Shown here in pieces: positions 8,100-17,195 of a stretch of 64,000 nt of DNA. Positions within the stretch are counted from its first letter, which is position 1; every line of letters starts with the position of its first letter. Origin of the DNA: Pseudomonas frederiksbergensis (GTDB taxonomy: Bacteria > Pseudomonadota > Gammaproteobacteria > Pseudomonadales > Pseudomonadaceae); contig NZ_MOBM01000003.1 of the NCBI RefSeq assembly GCF_003732275.1, positions 1-64,000 on the forward strand, given 5' to 3'. The translations under genes and the position numbers were made by a program. The notes beneath the pieces are model-generated. The model searched no databases, was not told the DNA's origin, and saw only the letters and a list, made by a program, of their open reading frames with translations.

Positions 8100-8931
8100 G
8101 GCTCACCCCCTTATTTTGCAGGCGGCGAATGGTCTGTAACTCGCTCACCAAGTCGGAAAATTCGGGAAAGTTGAAATCCCGTTCCAGCAGCGTCGGTTGC
8201 ACACCAAACCGCACATACGCCTCGGCCAGCAACGACCAGACCACCGGTTTGACCGAGGCGCCATGGGTGTCGATTTTCAGTGTGTCGGACTCATCGAAAT
8301 ACCCCGCCACATGCATGGCAACCACCCTCCCCGCGTCGATGCCGGACAGAAATGTCTGCGGATCGAAGCCGTGATTGATTGAGTTGACGTAGACATTGTT
8401 GACGTCCAGCAACAGGTCGCAATCGGCTTCGCGCAGCACCGCGTTGGTGAACGTCAATTCGTCCATGTCCTGTTGTGCCGCGGCGTAGTAGGAGACGTTT
8501 TCCACCGCCAGGCGTCGACCGAGAATATCCTGTGCCTGGCGAATTCGGGCAGCAACGTGATGCACCGCTTCTTCGGTAAACGGCAGCGGCAGCAGATCGT
8601 AAAGATGCCCGTCATCGCTGCAGTAGCTCAGGTGTTCGCTGTACAGCGGCACTTTGTAGTGATCGAGGAAAACCCGCACTTCCTGCAGGAACCCGACGTC
8701 CAGCGGCGCCGGCCCGCCCAAAGACAAGGACAAGCCGTGACAGGCCAACGGATAGCACTCGGCCAGGGCGCGAAACGCCGCGCCATGAACGCCGCCGATG
8801 CCGATCCAGTTTTCCGGCGCGACTTCCAGGAAGTCGAAAGCACCCACCGGGGCCGCTTGAAGGTCCTTCATTAAGCCGCGGCGCAAACCTAACCCGACGG
8901 TCGTCTTCGTTGATGTGAGGGGAGTCTGCAT
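8092..8931 (-). CDS. hvfB: HvfB/BufB-type MNIO peptide-modifying oxygenase (DUF692)
   Basis: A 279-residue TIM-barrel multinuclear non-heme iron oxidase. Family ligand motifs are present in order: [58 protein letters not shown] and an IDTHG segment. Characterised relatives modify cysteines of short precursor peptides, and bufferin clusters protect against copper. The downstream DUF2063 partner overlaps it. A DUF2282/HvfA-like precursor would be expected upstream, but the 296 bases there hold no suitable frame, so the substrate must be encoded elsewhere. The shared GATACA motif lies 120 bases ahead of the start. Confidence 0.9.
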   Translation of the reverse strand: MQTPLTSTKTTVGLGLRRGLMKDLQAAPVGAFDFLEVAPENWIGIGGVHGAAFRALAECYPLACHGLSLSLGGPAPLDVGFLQEVRVFLDHYKVPLYSEHLSYCSDDGHLYDLLPLPFTEEAVHHVAARIRQAQDILGRRLAVENVSYYAAAQQDMDELTFTNAVLREADCDLLLDVNNVYVNSINHGFDPQTFLSGIDAGRVVAMHVAGYFDESDTLKIDTHGASVKPVVWSLLAEAYVRFGVQPTLLERDFNFPEFSDLVSELQTIRRLQNKGVSRG

Positions 8932-9051
8932 GTGTCGATCTCATCCTGGGATCCGGTCTCCAGCGTCTGAAAATTCAGTGCCGGCCGGCAGGCCCAGTCA
9001 AGCGCCGTGGTGTGTCGGGTCAGTGTCACAAACGCCGCTCTTCTCAGGTCA

Positions 9052-9087
9052 CTGTATCGGACAGGCAGTCAGATACAGAGGGATACA
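9052..9087. promoter_or_regulatory. Shared regulatory motif, site C
   Basis: CTGTATC (9052-9058), 13 bases, GATACAG (9072-9078) and GATACA (9082-9087) reproduce the spacing of sites A and B. It lies in the divergent gap between hvfB and the methyltransferase and could serve either or both. The remaining 8932-9227 sequence shows no other gene. Confidence 0.65.
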
Positions 9088-9227
9088 CGAACTAGACTTA
9101 TTGATTACCCCCGTAGGGGAGCCAGGACGCGGTTATCGTCCTGTTCATTCCCACGATCACCGTCCAAAGGTGCATGCCTCGACAAACAATGCCTCCGGAC
9201 CGTGATCCTGCTGAAGGAGCACATATT

Positions 9228-10274
9228 ATGGACGAGGCCAAACTCAATGATTTCATGGGCAAACTGGTGAACGACATGGGCGGCGCGGCGATGCTCGCCA
9301 ACGTCATCCTCGGCGAAGAACTCGGCCTCTATCGGGCCATGGCCGACAGTCAGCCAGTCACCCCCGAAGCACTCGCCGAAAAGACCGGCTGCAATACCCG
9401 CCTGCTGCGTGAATGGCTCAGCGCCCACGCCGCCTCCGGTTACATGGAACACCGCGACGGCCAGTTCCGCCTGCCCGAAGAGCAAGCCCTAGCGCTGGCG
9501 ATCGAAGATTCACCGGTCTATGTGGCCGGCGGTATCGGGGTGGTTGCATCGTTTTTCCATGACAAGGACAAACTGGTCAACGCCATGCGCGGCAACGGCG
9601 CCCTGGCGTGGGGCGATCACCATCCGTGCATGTTCAGCGGCACGGAACGGTTTTTCCGCCCAGGGTACAAGGCGCACCTGGTCAACGAATGGCTGCCGGC
9701 CCTCGACGGGGTGGTCGCCAAACTGGAAACCGGCGCCAAGGTGGCGGACATCGGCTGTGGCCACGGCGCCTCGACCGTGATCATGGCCCAGGCGTTTCCG
9801 AACTCACGGTTCGTCGGTTTCGATTACCACGCGCCTTCAGTCACCGTAGCCACCCAGCGCGCCGAAGAAGGTGGTGTGGAAGGCCGGGCGCGGTTCTTCC
9901 AGGGCACCGCCAAGAGCTATCCGGGCGACGATTATGACTTGGTCTGCTACTTCGACTGCCTGCACGATATGGGTGACCCGGTCGGCGCCGCAAAGCATGC
10001 CTTTGAATCGCTCAAACCCGACGGCTCGGTGCTGCTGGTAGAGCCCTTCGCCAACGACACGCTCGATGCCAACACCACCCCGGTGGGACGGCTGTTCTAC
10101 GCCGCCTCGACCTTTATCTGCACACCCAACTCACTGTCCCAGGAGGTCGGCCTCGGGCTCGGCGCCCAGGCGGGTGAGGCACGGTTGCGCAAGGTTTTCA
10201 CCGAGGCAGGATTCACCCAATTCCGGCGGGCCACGGAAACGCCGTTCAACCTGATTCTGGAGGCGCGTAAATAA
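9228..10274 (+). CDS. SAM-dependent methyltransferase with winged-helix N-terminus
   Basis: About 348 residues. Residues 1-90 look like the dimerisation/winged-helix part of O-methyltransferase-like proteins (VTPEALAEKTGCNTRLLREWLSAHA). The catalytic domain has motif I VADIGCGHGAST, an acidic motif GFDYHAPS and a CFDCLHDMGDP segment. It resembles Rv2258c-like proteins, whose substrate is unknown. ATG 9228 is chosen over 9174 because GAAGGAG precedes it by eight bases. The shared site C is 140 bases upstream. Its role in the presumed metal-stress regulon is unknown. Confidence 0.85.
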   Translation: MDEAKLNDFMGKLVNDMGGAAMLANVILGEELGLYRAMADSQPVTPEALAEKTGCNTRLLREWLSAHAASGYMEHRDGQFRLPEEQALALAIEDSPVYVAGGIGVVASFFHDKDKLVNAMRGNGALAWGDHHPCMFSGTERFFRPGYKAHLVNEWLPALDGVVAKLETGAKVADIGCGHGASTVIMAQAFPNSRFVGFDYHAPSVTVATQRAEEGGVEGRARFFQGTAKSYPGDDYDLVCYFDCLHDMGDPVGAAKHAFESLKPDGSVLLVEPFANDTLDANTTPVGRLFYAASTFICTPNSLSQEVGLGLGAQAGEARLRKVFTEAGFTQFRRATETPFNLILEARK

Positions 10275-10292
10275 ACACCGTTGACTGATAAC

Positions 10293-10388
10293 CGTAGGAG
10301 CTGCCGAAGGCTGCGATCTTTTGATCTTCAGCGATTTCAATATCGCCGAATCAAGATCAAAAGATCGCAGCCTTCGGCAGCTCCTACG
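10293..10388. repeat. Palindromic repeat, family 2 (GTAGGAGCTGCCGAAGGCTG)
   Basis: Two inverted copies of a 34-base element ending CGATCTTTTGATC enclose a 27-base spacer. Family 2 is distinct from family 1 and recurs at 11333, 17984, 30600 and 46920. It separates the convergent methyltransferase and LysR genes. Confidence 0.85.
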
Positions 10389-10403
10389 GGACCGTGCTGG
10401 ATT

Positions 10404-11300
10404 TCAGAGGGGACGTTGTTGGCCAAGGTTTTCAGCCTTGAGAATATCGAACAACGCCTGCGCCGCCGCCGACAGTTCATGCCCCGTCGTCAGCACCCCG
10501 ATCGCCCGTTCCACCACCGGGTCACGCAGGGTAATGCAACGTGCGCCCAGCTCGCGCATCTGCCCGGCACACAACGCCGGCACCGCGCTGACTCCCAATC
10601 CGCTGGCCACCATCCGCCCGACTGTCGCCAACTGATGGCTTTCAAACTCCACCGGCAACTTCATGCCCCGCGCCTGCAAGTGCTCTTCGAGCATCACCCG
10701 CACCGTCGACGGTCGCTGCAAGGTAATGAACGGCTCCTTGAGCAAGGTCTGCCAATCGATATCGCCCAGATCCGCCAGTGGTGAATCGAACGGCACCACC
10801 GCCACAAACCGGTCGATGTACAACGGCGTGAACACCAGCGATGAACTCTGGGTCGGTTCAAACGCCACGCCCAGTTCCACCTGACGGTCGCGAACCATTT
10901 CCAGCACCTGCTCGTTGATCACGTCATTCACTGTGACGTTGACCTTGGGATAACGCGCGCGAAAGGTCTTGAGGATCGGCGGCAGCAAGTTGCCGGCAAA
11001 CGACGGCATCGCCGCCAGGGTCACGCGGCCGCGCTGGAGGGTGAAGCGTTGGCGCAAATCATCCTCGGCATTGTCCCAGTCCGCGATCAATCGACGAGCC
11101 AGTGGCAGCAGCGATTCGCCTTCGGCGGTCAGTGCGACGTTGCGGGTATTGCGCGTGAACAAGCGCCCGCCCAAGCCCTCCTCCAGCGCCTTGATGGTCA
11201 GGCTCAACGCCGACTGGGACAAGTGCAGCCGCTCGCACGCCACGGCAAAGCTCAAACTCTGGGCCACGGCCAGGAATGCACGGATCTGTTTGACGGTCAT
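10404..11300 (-). CDS. dhcR: LysR-family regulator, DhcR-like
   Basis: A 298-residue LysR protein: N-terminal winged helix (TVKQIRAFLAVAQSLSFAVACERLHLSQSALSLTIKALEEGLGG, quoted in part) and a substrate-binding domain of the usual two lobes. ATG 11300 is used, not the longer ORF opening at 11327, because GGAGG lies seven bases ahead. It is divergent from the CoA-transferase operon. In P. aeruginosa the LysR gene beside dhcAB is the activator of dehydrocarnitine CoA-transferase expression; by order and strand this should be the same regulator. A family 2 repeat lies in the shared promoter region. Confidence 0.8.
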   Translation of the reverse strand: MTVKQIRAFLAVAQSLSFAVACERLHLSQSALSLTIKALEEGLGGRLFTRNTRNVALTAEGESLLPLARRLIADWDNAEDDLRQRFTLQRGRVTLAAMPSFAGNLLPPILKTFRARYPKVNVTVNDVINEQVLEMVRDRQVELGVAFEPTQSSSLVFTPLYIDRFVAVVPFDSPLADLGDIDWQTLLKEPFITLQRPSTVRVMLEEHLQARGMKLPVEFESHQLATVGRMVASGLGVSAVPALCAGQMRELGARCITLRDPVVERAIGVLTTGHELSAAAQALFDILKAENLGQQRPL

Positions 11301-11332
11301 GGTCACTGCCTCCAACGGTAAGCACATTCAAG

Positions 11333-11429
11333 GTAGGAGCTGCCGAAGGCCGCGATCTTTTGATCTTGATCTTCGGCGCCCTTGAAGGTGCAGAAGATCA
11401 AAAGATCGCAGCCTGCGGCAGCTCCTGCG
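11333..11429. repeat. Palindromic repeat, family 2, in the dhcR-dhcA gap
   Basis: Inverted GTAGGAGCTGCCGAAGGCCG arms and partner. The rest of the gap up to 11549 is AT-rich (11440-11490) and should hold the dhcA promoter and LysR target; no clear T-N11-A box could be fixed by eye. Confidence 0.8.
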
Positions 11430-11549
11430 TATTAGTGAGTTTTATCTATCAATCAACCTTAAAAATCAACTTAACAAATAAATCCTCCGGCGAGACACTC
11501 CCTCCCCATCCGGCTAGCCAGCCGCCCACAAAGAATAAAAGAGGTGCAT

Positions 11550-12248
11550 ATGGCAGGGTTCGACAAGCGCGTGTATTCCTACGAGGAAGCGATGGCAGGT
11601 CTTGAAGACGGCATGACCGTGATCTCCGGCGGCTTCGGCCTGTGCGGGATTCCGGAAAACCTCATCGCCGAGATCCAGCACCGCGGCACGCGTGATCTCA
11701 CCGTGGTCTCCAACAACTGCGGCGTCGACGGTTTCGGCCTCGGTGTGCTGCTGGTAGACCGGCAGATCCGCAAGGTGGTGGCCTCCTATGTCGGCGAAAA
11801 CGCGCTGTTCGAGAAGCAACTGCTGAGCGGCGAAATCGAAGTCGACCTGACCCCTCAAGGCACCCTCGCCGAGAAAATGCGCGCAGGCGGTGCCGGCATC
11901 CCGGCGTTCTTCACCGCCACTGGCGTCGGCACTCCGGTGGCCGACGGCAAGGAAGTCCGCGAATTCAAGGGCCGCAAGTACCTGATGGAAGAATCCATCA
12001 CCGGTGACTTCGCCATCGTCAAAGGCTGGAAAGCCGACCATTTCGGTAACGTGGTCTATCGCCACACCGCCCAGAACTTCAACCCGCTGGCCGCCACTGC
12101 CGGCAAGATCACCGTGGTCGAAGTCGAGGAAATCGTTGAACCCGGCGAGCTGGACCCGTCGCAGATCCATACCCCTGGCATCTACGTCGACCGGGTCATT
12201 TGCGGCACGTTCAAGAAGCGCATCGAACAGCGCACCGTGCGTAAGTGA
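11550..12248 (+). CDS. dhcA: 3-oxoacid / dehydrocarnitine CoA-transferase subunit A
   Basis: A 232-residue alpha subunit with the family glycine-rich motif ([16 protein letters not shown]), [15 protein letters not shown], and [23 protein letters not shown]. It forms a heteromeric transferase with the next gene and moves CoA from an acyl-CoA onto a beta-keto acid. The protein closely follows the P. aeruginosa DhcA pattern as I recall it, and the order LysR-A-B-thiolase is the same; scoA/atoD naming is the alternative. ATG 11550 has AAAAGAGG at normal spacing. Confidence 0.88.
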   Translation: MAGFDKRVYSYEEAMAGLEDGMTVISGGFGLCGIPENLIAEIQHRGTRDLTVVSNNCGVDGFGLGVLLVDRQIRKVVASYVGENALFEKQLLSGEIEVDLTPQGTLAEKMRAGGAGIPAFFTATGVGTPVADGKEVREFKGRKYLMEESITGDFAIVKGWKADHFGNVVYRHTAQNFNPLAATAGKITVVEVEEIVEPGELDPSQIHTPGIYVDRVICGTFKKRIEQRTVRK

Positions 12249-12284
12249 TCCCCTGCCCCCGGACCGAATGAAGGAATAACAACA

Positions 12285-12950
12285 ATGGCACTTTCCCGCG
12301 AACAAATGGCTCAGCGCGTCGCCCGCGAAATGCAAGACGGCTACTACGTGAACCTCGGCATCGGCATCCCGACCCTGGTCGCCAACTACATCCCTGAAGG
12401 CATGGAAGTCATGCTGCAATCGGAAAACGGCCTGCTCGGCATGGGCGCGTTTCCGACCGACGCAGAAGTCGACGCCGACATGATCAACGCCGGCAAGCAA
12501 ACCGTGACCGCGCGTATTGGCGCATCGATTTTCTCGTCCGCCGAATCGTTCGCGATGATTCGCGGCGGCCACATCGACCTGACCGTGCTGGGCGCATTTG
12601 AAGTGGACGTCGAAGGCAACATCGCCTCCTGGATGATCCCCGGCAAACTGGTCAAGGGCATGGGCGGTGCGATGGACCTGGTGGCCGGTGCGGACAACAT
12701 CATCGTCACCATGACCCACGCCTCCAAGGACGGCGAGTCGAAACTGCTGTCGCGTTGCAGCCTGCCGCTGACCGGCGCCGGTTGCATCAAACGCGTGCTG
12801 ACCGACCTGGCCTACCTGGAAATTAAGGACGGCGCGTTCGTTCTCAAGGAGCGCGCGCCGGGTGTCAGCGTCGAGGAAATCGTCGCCAAGACCGCTGGTA
12901 AACTGATCGTGCCTGACCACGTCCCGGAAATGCAGTTCGCTGCCCAGTGA
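12285..12950 (+). CDS. dhcB: 3-oxoacid / dehydrocarnitine CoA-transferase subunit B
   Basis: A 221-residue beta subunit. The catalytic glutamate motif is present ([12 protein letters not shown]), as are [15 protein letters not shown] and [16 protein letters not shown], all typical. It starts 36 bases after dhcA with AAGGA ahead of its ATG. Together with dhcA and the following thiolase it would convert a beta-keto acid to its CoA ester and then to acetyl-CoA units, in carnitine or short-chain beta-keto acid use. Confidence 0.9.
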   Translation: MALSREQMAQRVAREMQDGYYVNLGIGIPTLVANYIPEGMEVMLQSENGLLGMGAFPTDAEVDADMINAGKQTVTARIGASIFSSAESFAMIRGGHIDLTVLGAFEVDVEGNIASWMIPGKLVKGMGGAMDLVAGADNIIVTMTHASKDGESKLLSRCSLPLTGAGCIKRVLTDLAYLEIKDGAFVLKERAPGVSVEEIVAKTAGKLIVPDHVPEMQFAAQ

Positions 12951-12961
12951 GGAATCCTTCC

Positions 12962-14140
12962 ATGCAAGAAGTCGTGATTGTTGCCGCCACTCGTACTGCC
13001 ATCGGCAGCTTCCAGGGAGCGCTGGCCAATGTGTCCGCGGTTGAACTCGGTGCTGCGGTGATCCGCCAGTTGCTGGCGCGGACCGGGCTGGACCCGGCGC
13101 AAGTCGATGAAGTGATCATGGGCCAGGTGCTGACCGCCGGCGCCGGACAAAACCCTGCGCGTCAGGCCGCGATCAAGGCTGGCCTGCCCTTCGCCGTGCC
13201 GGCCATGACCCTGAACAAAGTCTGCGGCTCGGGCCTGAAAGCGCTGCATCTGGCGGCTCAGGCGATTCGCTGCGGCGATGCCGAAGTGATCATCGCTGGC
13301 GGTCAGGAAAACATGAGCCTGTCCAATTACGTCATGCCCGGCGCCCGCACCGGTTTGCGCATGGGCCATGCACAGATCGTCGACACGATGATCAGCGACG
13401 GTTTGTGGGATGCGTTCAACGATTACCACATGGGCATCACCGCCGAGAATCTGGCCGAGAAGTACAGCCTGACCCGTGAGCAACAGGACGCCTTCGCTGC
13501 CGCCTCCCAGCAGAAAGCCGTGGCCGCCATCGAAGCCGGGCGGTTTGCCGATGAGATCACGCCGATCCTGATCCCGCAGCGCAGGGGCGATCCGCTGTCC
13601 TTCGCCACCGATGAACAGCCTCGCGCCGGCACCACCGCCGACTCCCTGGGCAAACTGAAAGCGGCCTTCAAGAAAGACGGCTCGGTGACTGCCGGCAACG
13701 CTTCTTCGCTGAATGACGGTGCCGCTGCGGTGATCCTGATGAGTGCGGAAAAAGCCAAAGCGCTGGGGCTGCCAGTGCTGGCGAAGATCGCCGCTTATGC
13801 CAACGCGGGCGTCGACCCGGCGATCATGGGCATCGGCCCGGTGTCGGCCACTCGTCGTTGCCTGGACAAGGCCGGTTGGTCCATCGATCAACTGGACCTG
13901 ATCGAAGCCAACGAAGCCTTCGCCGCGCAATCTCTGGCCGTGGCCAAGGATCTGGAATGGGACTTGAACAAGGTCAACGTCAACGGCGGCGCTATTGCCC
14001 TGGGCCATCCGATCGGCGCGTCGGGTTGCCGGGTGCTGGTGACCTTGCTGCATGAAATGATCAAGCGTGATGCCAAGAAAGGTTTGGCGACGTTGTGCAT
14101 TGGCGGAGGCCAAGGCGTAGCACTGGCCATCGAGCGCTAG
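12962..14140 (+). CDS. atoB: Acetyl-CoA acetyltransferase (thiolase)
   Basis: A 392-residue thiolase. The acyl-accepting Cys88 sits in [12 protein letters not shown], the catalytic His in [14 protein letters not shown], and the second Cys in [15 protein letters not shown] at the end. It cleaves acetoacetyl-CoA to two acetyl-CoA. ATG 12962 follows dhcB by 11 bases with TGAGGAA ahead. Length and motifs are complete. Confidence 0.93.
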   Translation: MQEVVIVAATRTAIGSFQGALANVSAVELGAAVIRQLLARTGLDPAQVDEVIMGQVLTAGAGQNPARQAAIKAGLPFAVPAMTLNKVCGSGLKALHLAAQAIRCGDAEVIIAGGQENMSLSNYVMPGARTGLRMGHAQIVDTMISDGLWDAFNDYHMGITAENLAEKYSLTREQQDAFAAASQQKAVAAIEAGRFADEITPILIPQRRGDPLSFATDEQPRAGTTADSLGKLKAAFKKDGSVTAGNASSLNDGAAAVILMSAEKAKALGLPVLAKIAAYANAGVDPAIMGIGPVSATRRCLDKAGWSIDQLDLIEANEAFAAQSLAVAKDLEWDLNKVNVNGGAIALGHPIGASGCRVLVTLLHEMIKRDAKKGLATLCIGGGQGVALAIER

Positions 14141-14161
14141 CCCCAAGACCGCGTTATCGTT

Positions 14162-14256
14162 CTTCGCGAGCAAGCCCGCTCCCACAGTTGATCGGGGTTG
14201 ATCACAAATTTTGTGATCGGCGCAGTTCCAATGTGGGAGCGGGCTTGCTCGCGAAG
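14162..14256. repeat. Inverted family 1 REP pair, arms in tail-to-tail order
   Basis: The two arms are complementary but reversed in order compared with the element at 111-198 (CTTCGCGAGC first, GTGGGAGCGGG second). It contains an inner palindrome GATCACAAATTTTGTGATC in the spacer, an unusual extra stem. It lies between convergent atoB and mntH. Confidence 0.8.
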
Positions 14257-14285
14257 AGGCCCGACCAGACAACCTCTCTCCCGAG

Positions 14286-15605
14286 TCAGGCCACAAACTG
14301 CAGAATCAACCAGCTGTTCGCCCCACTGATCACCACAAACAACCCCCACGCCAACACCCGTGTCGGCAGTCGATTCACAAACGGCCCCATGAGTTTCTGG
14401 TCGTTGGTCATGCGAATCAACGGATACAACGCGAACGGCAGTTGCAGGCTGAGCACCACCTGGCTCAACACCAACAGTTTGCCGATCGCCCCATCGCCCA
14501 TCAGCCAGACACCGATGAACGCCGGGATCAGTGCCAGCCCACGAGTGATCAACCGCCGTTGCCAGCAAGGCAGTCGCAGGTTCAGGTAACCCTCCATGAT
14601 CACTTGGCCCGCGATGGTGCCAGTGAAGGTCGAACTCTGCCCTGACGCCAGCAACGCCACGCCGAACAGTACACTGGCCAAAGCGCCACCCACCAACGGA
14701 TCAAGCAGGTGATAGGCATCCTGAATGTCCACCACGTCGGTGTGTCCGGTTTTGTGGAACGCTGCCGCCGCGAGAATCAGGATCGCCGCGTTGACCAGCA
14801 GCGCCAGGGCCAGAGAGCCGATGGTGTCGATGCGCGCCAGTTTCACCGCGTCTTGCTTGCTGGCCAGGTCCTTGCCGATCATCCGGGTCTGCACGATCGA
14901 GGTGTGCAGGTACAAGTTATGGGGCATCACCGTGGCCCCGAGAATACCGATGGCCAGGTACAACGGCGCGGCATCACCAATCGCCGAAAATGACGGGGTA
15001 AAACCACGGGCGACGTCCGGCCAGAAGGGTTTGATCAGCCACAGCTCGACGAAGAAACACGCACCGATGGTGCCCACCAGCACCAGCATGATCGCCTCAA
15101 GCCGGCGAAAGCCGCGGTTTTGCAGTGCCAATACCAGCAGCGTGTCGAACGCTGTGAGCGTGATGCCAAATGTCAGCGAACAACCCAGCAACAAGTGGAA
15201 CGCCAGCGCACAGCCGAGCACTTCGGCAAGGTCGGTGGCGATGATCGAAATTTCCGCCAGCAGCCACTGGGTCCGTGCGGTCCGCGTGCTGTAGCGTTCG
15301 CGGGACAGTTGCGCCAGGTCACGTCCGGTGGCAATGCCCAGACGCGAGCACAAACACTGCACCACCATTCCCGCCAGGCTCGCCAGTAACACCACGAACA
15401 ACAGGCTGTAGCCAAACCGCGAACCGGCTTCGATGGCAGTGGCCCAGTTGCCCGGGTCCATGTAGCCGATGGACACCAACAAACCGGGGCCGGCAAAGCG
15501 CAGGACACGTTTGAAGAAGGATGCACTCGGGTCAACGGCAACAGTGCCGGCCACTTCCGGAGGGCAAAACGGCGCAGTGCCGACTTTGGGCAAACTGAAT
15601 TTCAC
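14286..15605 (-). CDS. mntH: Nramp-family Mn2+/Fe2+ transporter
   Basis: About 439 residues and 11 predicted membrane helices. The metal-binding motif DPGNWAT lies in helix 1 and the paired motif ATVMPHNLYLHTS in helix 6; both are diagnostic for proton-coupled divalent metal uptake. The GTG at 15605 gives the usual MKFSLPK-type start and has a GGA eight bases ahead; a TTG five codons earlier is the alternative. It is divergent from the membrane protein at 15754. No MntR or Fur box could be fixed by eye in the 148-base gap. Confidence 0.92.
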   Translation of the reverse strand: MKFSLPKVGTAPFCPPEVAGTVAVDPSASFFKRVLRFAGPGLLVSIGYMDPGNWATAIEAGSRFGYSLLFVVLLASLAGMVVQCLCSRLGIATGRDLAQLSRERYSTRTARTQWLLAEISIIATDLAEVLGCALAFHLLLGCSLTFGITLTAFDTLLVLALQNRGFRRLEAIMLVLVGTIGACFFVELWLIKPFWPDVARGFTPSFSAIGDAAPLYLAIGILGATVMPHNLYLHTSIVQTRMIGKDLASKQDAVKLARIDTIGSLALALLVNAAILILAAAAFHKTGHTDVVDIQDAYHLLDPLVGGALASVLFGVALLASGQSSTFTGTIAGQVIMEGYLNLRLPCWQRRLITRGLALIPAFIGVWLMGDGAIGKLLVLSQVVLSLQLPFALYPLIRMTNDQKLMGPFVNRLPTRVLAWGLFVVISGANSWLILQFVA

Positions 15606-15753
15606 GCAATCATCCGTCAACAGGTGGAAGCGCGCAGCTTAGACGTTTCGCGCATTGCGGTGTAGACGCTCAACGCTTGCGCAGAGACCACGCAGAGCAA
15701 TCCATCGCCCGCAATGCTAACGTGGCCGGCTCACACCGATCGGAGACGCGTGC

Positions 15754-16509
15754 GTGCTGATGCTCAAACTGCTGGTGATTCCGGGATTTCTCTTGCTGAT
15801 TTCCCTGGCCGGTAAACGCTGGGGCCCTGGCGTGGCCGGTTGGCTGTCGGGGTTGCCGGTGGTGGTCGGGCCGATTCTGTTTTTTCTCGCCATCGAGCAA
15901 GGCGTGATGTTCGCCGCTCAGGCGGCGACGGCAGCGTTATCGGCGATGTTCGCGATGATTGCTTTCTGCGTGACCTACGCCCAGGCTGCACAACGTTTGA
16001 GCTGGCCGTGGACGCTGACGATTTCGCTGCTGGTCTGGGCCTTGGCGGCTACTGTGCTGTCACTGATTCCGCCGTCGCTGGTGTTCTCGGTAATCGCGGC
16101 CGCCACCGCATTGCTGGCCGCGCCGTACCTGTTTCCCGTGGTGCAGCCCATCGTTTCAGGCCCGGCGCCGAAGTCCGACAAACTGCTGCTGCGCATGATG
16201 GCCGGCGCCCTGCTCACCTTGGCTGTGACATTGCTGGCCAGCACCGTCGGCGAACGCTGGAGCGGGCTGCTCGCGGTATTCCCGGTGCTGGGCAGTGTGA
16301 TGGCGGTGTTCTCCCAGCAGACTCGCGGGCCGGCGTTTACTGCAGCGTTGCTCAGGGCGACGGCGACCGGGATGTATTCGTTTGCGGCGTTTTGTCTGGT
16401 ACTGGCGTTGGCGTTGCCAACGTTGGGATGGCTGGGGTTTGTCTTAGGGGTAGGCGTGTCGTTGGCGATGCTGGTGATCACCAAACGGCTGGCATTGCGT
16501 CCAAGGTGA
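15754..16509 (+). CDS. Hydrophobic membrane protein of unknown function
   Basis: A 251-residue protein, almost all hydrophobic, with about eight predicted helices and a basic C-terminus. GKRWGPGVAGWLSGLPVVVGPILFF occurs near the start (quoted in part: GPGVAGWLSGLPVVVGP) and GERWSGLLAVFPVLGSVMAVF in the second half. The two halves share the pattern G-[KE]-RW-[GS]-G-x-x-[AG]-x-x-[SP]-x-[LF]-P-V, which suggests an internal duplication, as in many small transporters. GTG 15754 has GGAGA eight bases ahead; ATG 15760 is also possible. Confidence 0.75.
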   Translation: MLMLKLLVIPGFLLLISLAGKRWGPGVAGWLSGLPVVVGPILFFLAIEQGVMFAAQAATAALSAMFAMIAFCVTYAQAAQRLSWPWTLTISLLVWALAATVLSLIPPSLVFSVIAAATALLAAPYLFPVVQPIVSGPAPKSDKLLLRMMAGALLTLAVTLLASTVGERWSGLLAVFPVLGSVMAVFSQQTRGPAFTAALLRATATGMYSFAAFCLVLALALPTLGWLGFVLGVGVSLAMLVITKRLALRPR

Positions 16510-16547
16510 GAACGCAGCAGGCTGCGGCAGCTGCTACCGATCGCGAT

Positions 16548-16587
16548 CCGTGGGATGATCGCCATCAAAGCGCGGATCATCCCACGG
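16548..16587 (+). promoter_or_regulatory. Hairpin overlapping the ribosome binding site of the next gene
   Basis: CCGTGGGATGATC (16548-16560) and its exact complement (16575-16587) form a 13-bp stem with a 14-base loop. The right arm ends in CGG, the first bases of the GGAGAG ribosome site of the gene starting at 16597. In mRNA the stem could reduce translation, or it may end upstream transcription; there is no T-run, so the first is preferred. Confidence 0.55.
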
Positions 16588-16596
16588 AGAGTTTGA

Positions 16597-17184
16597 ATGT
16601 CATTGTTGAGTAAAAAAGCCGTTGTTCTGCTGCTGATGGCGGCTGCCAGCCTGGGCGCCATGAATGCGCAGGCGGCCAAGGCCACTGCCAGCGACAAAGC
16701 ACCGACCCAGAAGGTCTCGATGCTCGGCGGCAAGTTCACCTTCACCCTGCCCAAGGGCTTCATCGCCAACCCGCTGCCAGCCGGCGATGCGGCCACCGGC
16801 ACCGCCGGGGCGACGGGCACGATGTACACCAACCAGACCACCAAAACCGTAGTTATCGCGGCCGAAAACACCATCCCCGGCGGCGCCAACGTCAAGGACA
16901 ACGACGGTGAGTTCCTCGACGCCACCGTGTCCGCGTTCGCCACCGAGCAACGCAACGCCTTGCCGGACTTCAACAAAACCAGCGAGAAAAGCCTGACCCA
17001 GAAAGGCACGGGCCTGGGCCTTCGGCAGATCGACAGCACCGCCACCCAGGGCGGTGGCATGACGCTGGACAGCACGTTGATGGCCGCTTCCGGCACGCGG
17101 ATGGCCATCGTTCAGATCATTTCCCGCCCCAACGACAAAACCGGCCACGAAACACTGGTGAAACAAATCGTCAGCGGCAAATAA
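16597..17184 (+). CDS. Secreted protein of unknown function
   Basis: A 195-residue protein with a signal peptide (SLLSKKAVVLLLMAAASLGAM, cleavage after MNAQA). The mature part starts with a Lys/Thr/Ala segment, then KVSMLGGKFTFTLPKGF, a Gly/Ala/Thr linker and a C-terminal half ending RPNDKTGHETLVKQIVSGK. The fold pattern (short beta strands, then GTRMAIVQIIS) recalls small periplasmic DcrB/DUF1795-like proteins, but I cannot assign a family. No cysteines are present in the mature protein. Confidence 0.75.
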   Translation: MSLLSKKAVVLLLMAAASLGAMNAQAAKATASDKAPTQKVSMLGGKFTFTLPKGFIANPLPAGDAATGTAGATGTMYTNQTTKTVVIAAENTIPGGANVKDNDGEFLDATVSAFATEQRNALPDFNKTSEKSLTQKGTGLGLRQIDSTATQGGGMTLDSTLMAASGTRMAIVQIISRPNDKTGHETLVKQIVSGK

Positions 17185-17195
17185 ACCTGACCGAT

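Noticed and set aside
11514..12920. 468-codon open frame on the minus strand
   Set aside because: It is antisense to dhcA and dhcB, whose domains are clear. Long antisense frames are common in high-GC genes.
12812..14296. 494-codon open frame on the minus strand
   Set aside because: Antisense to the thiolase gene, no recognisable motif, and it reads through a REP element.
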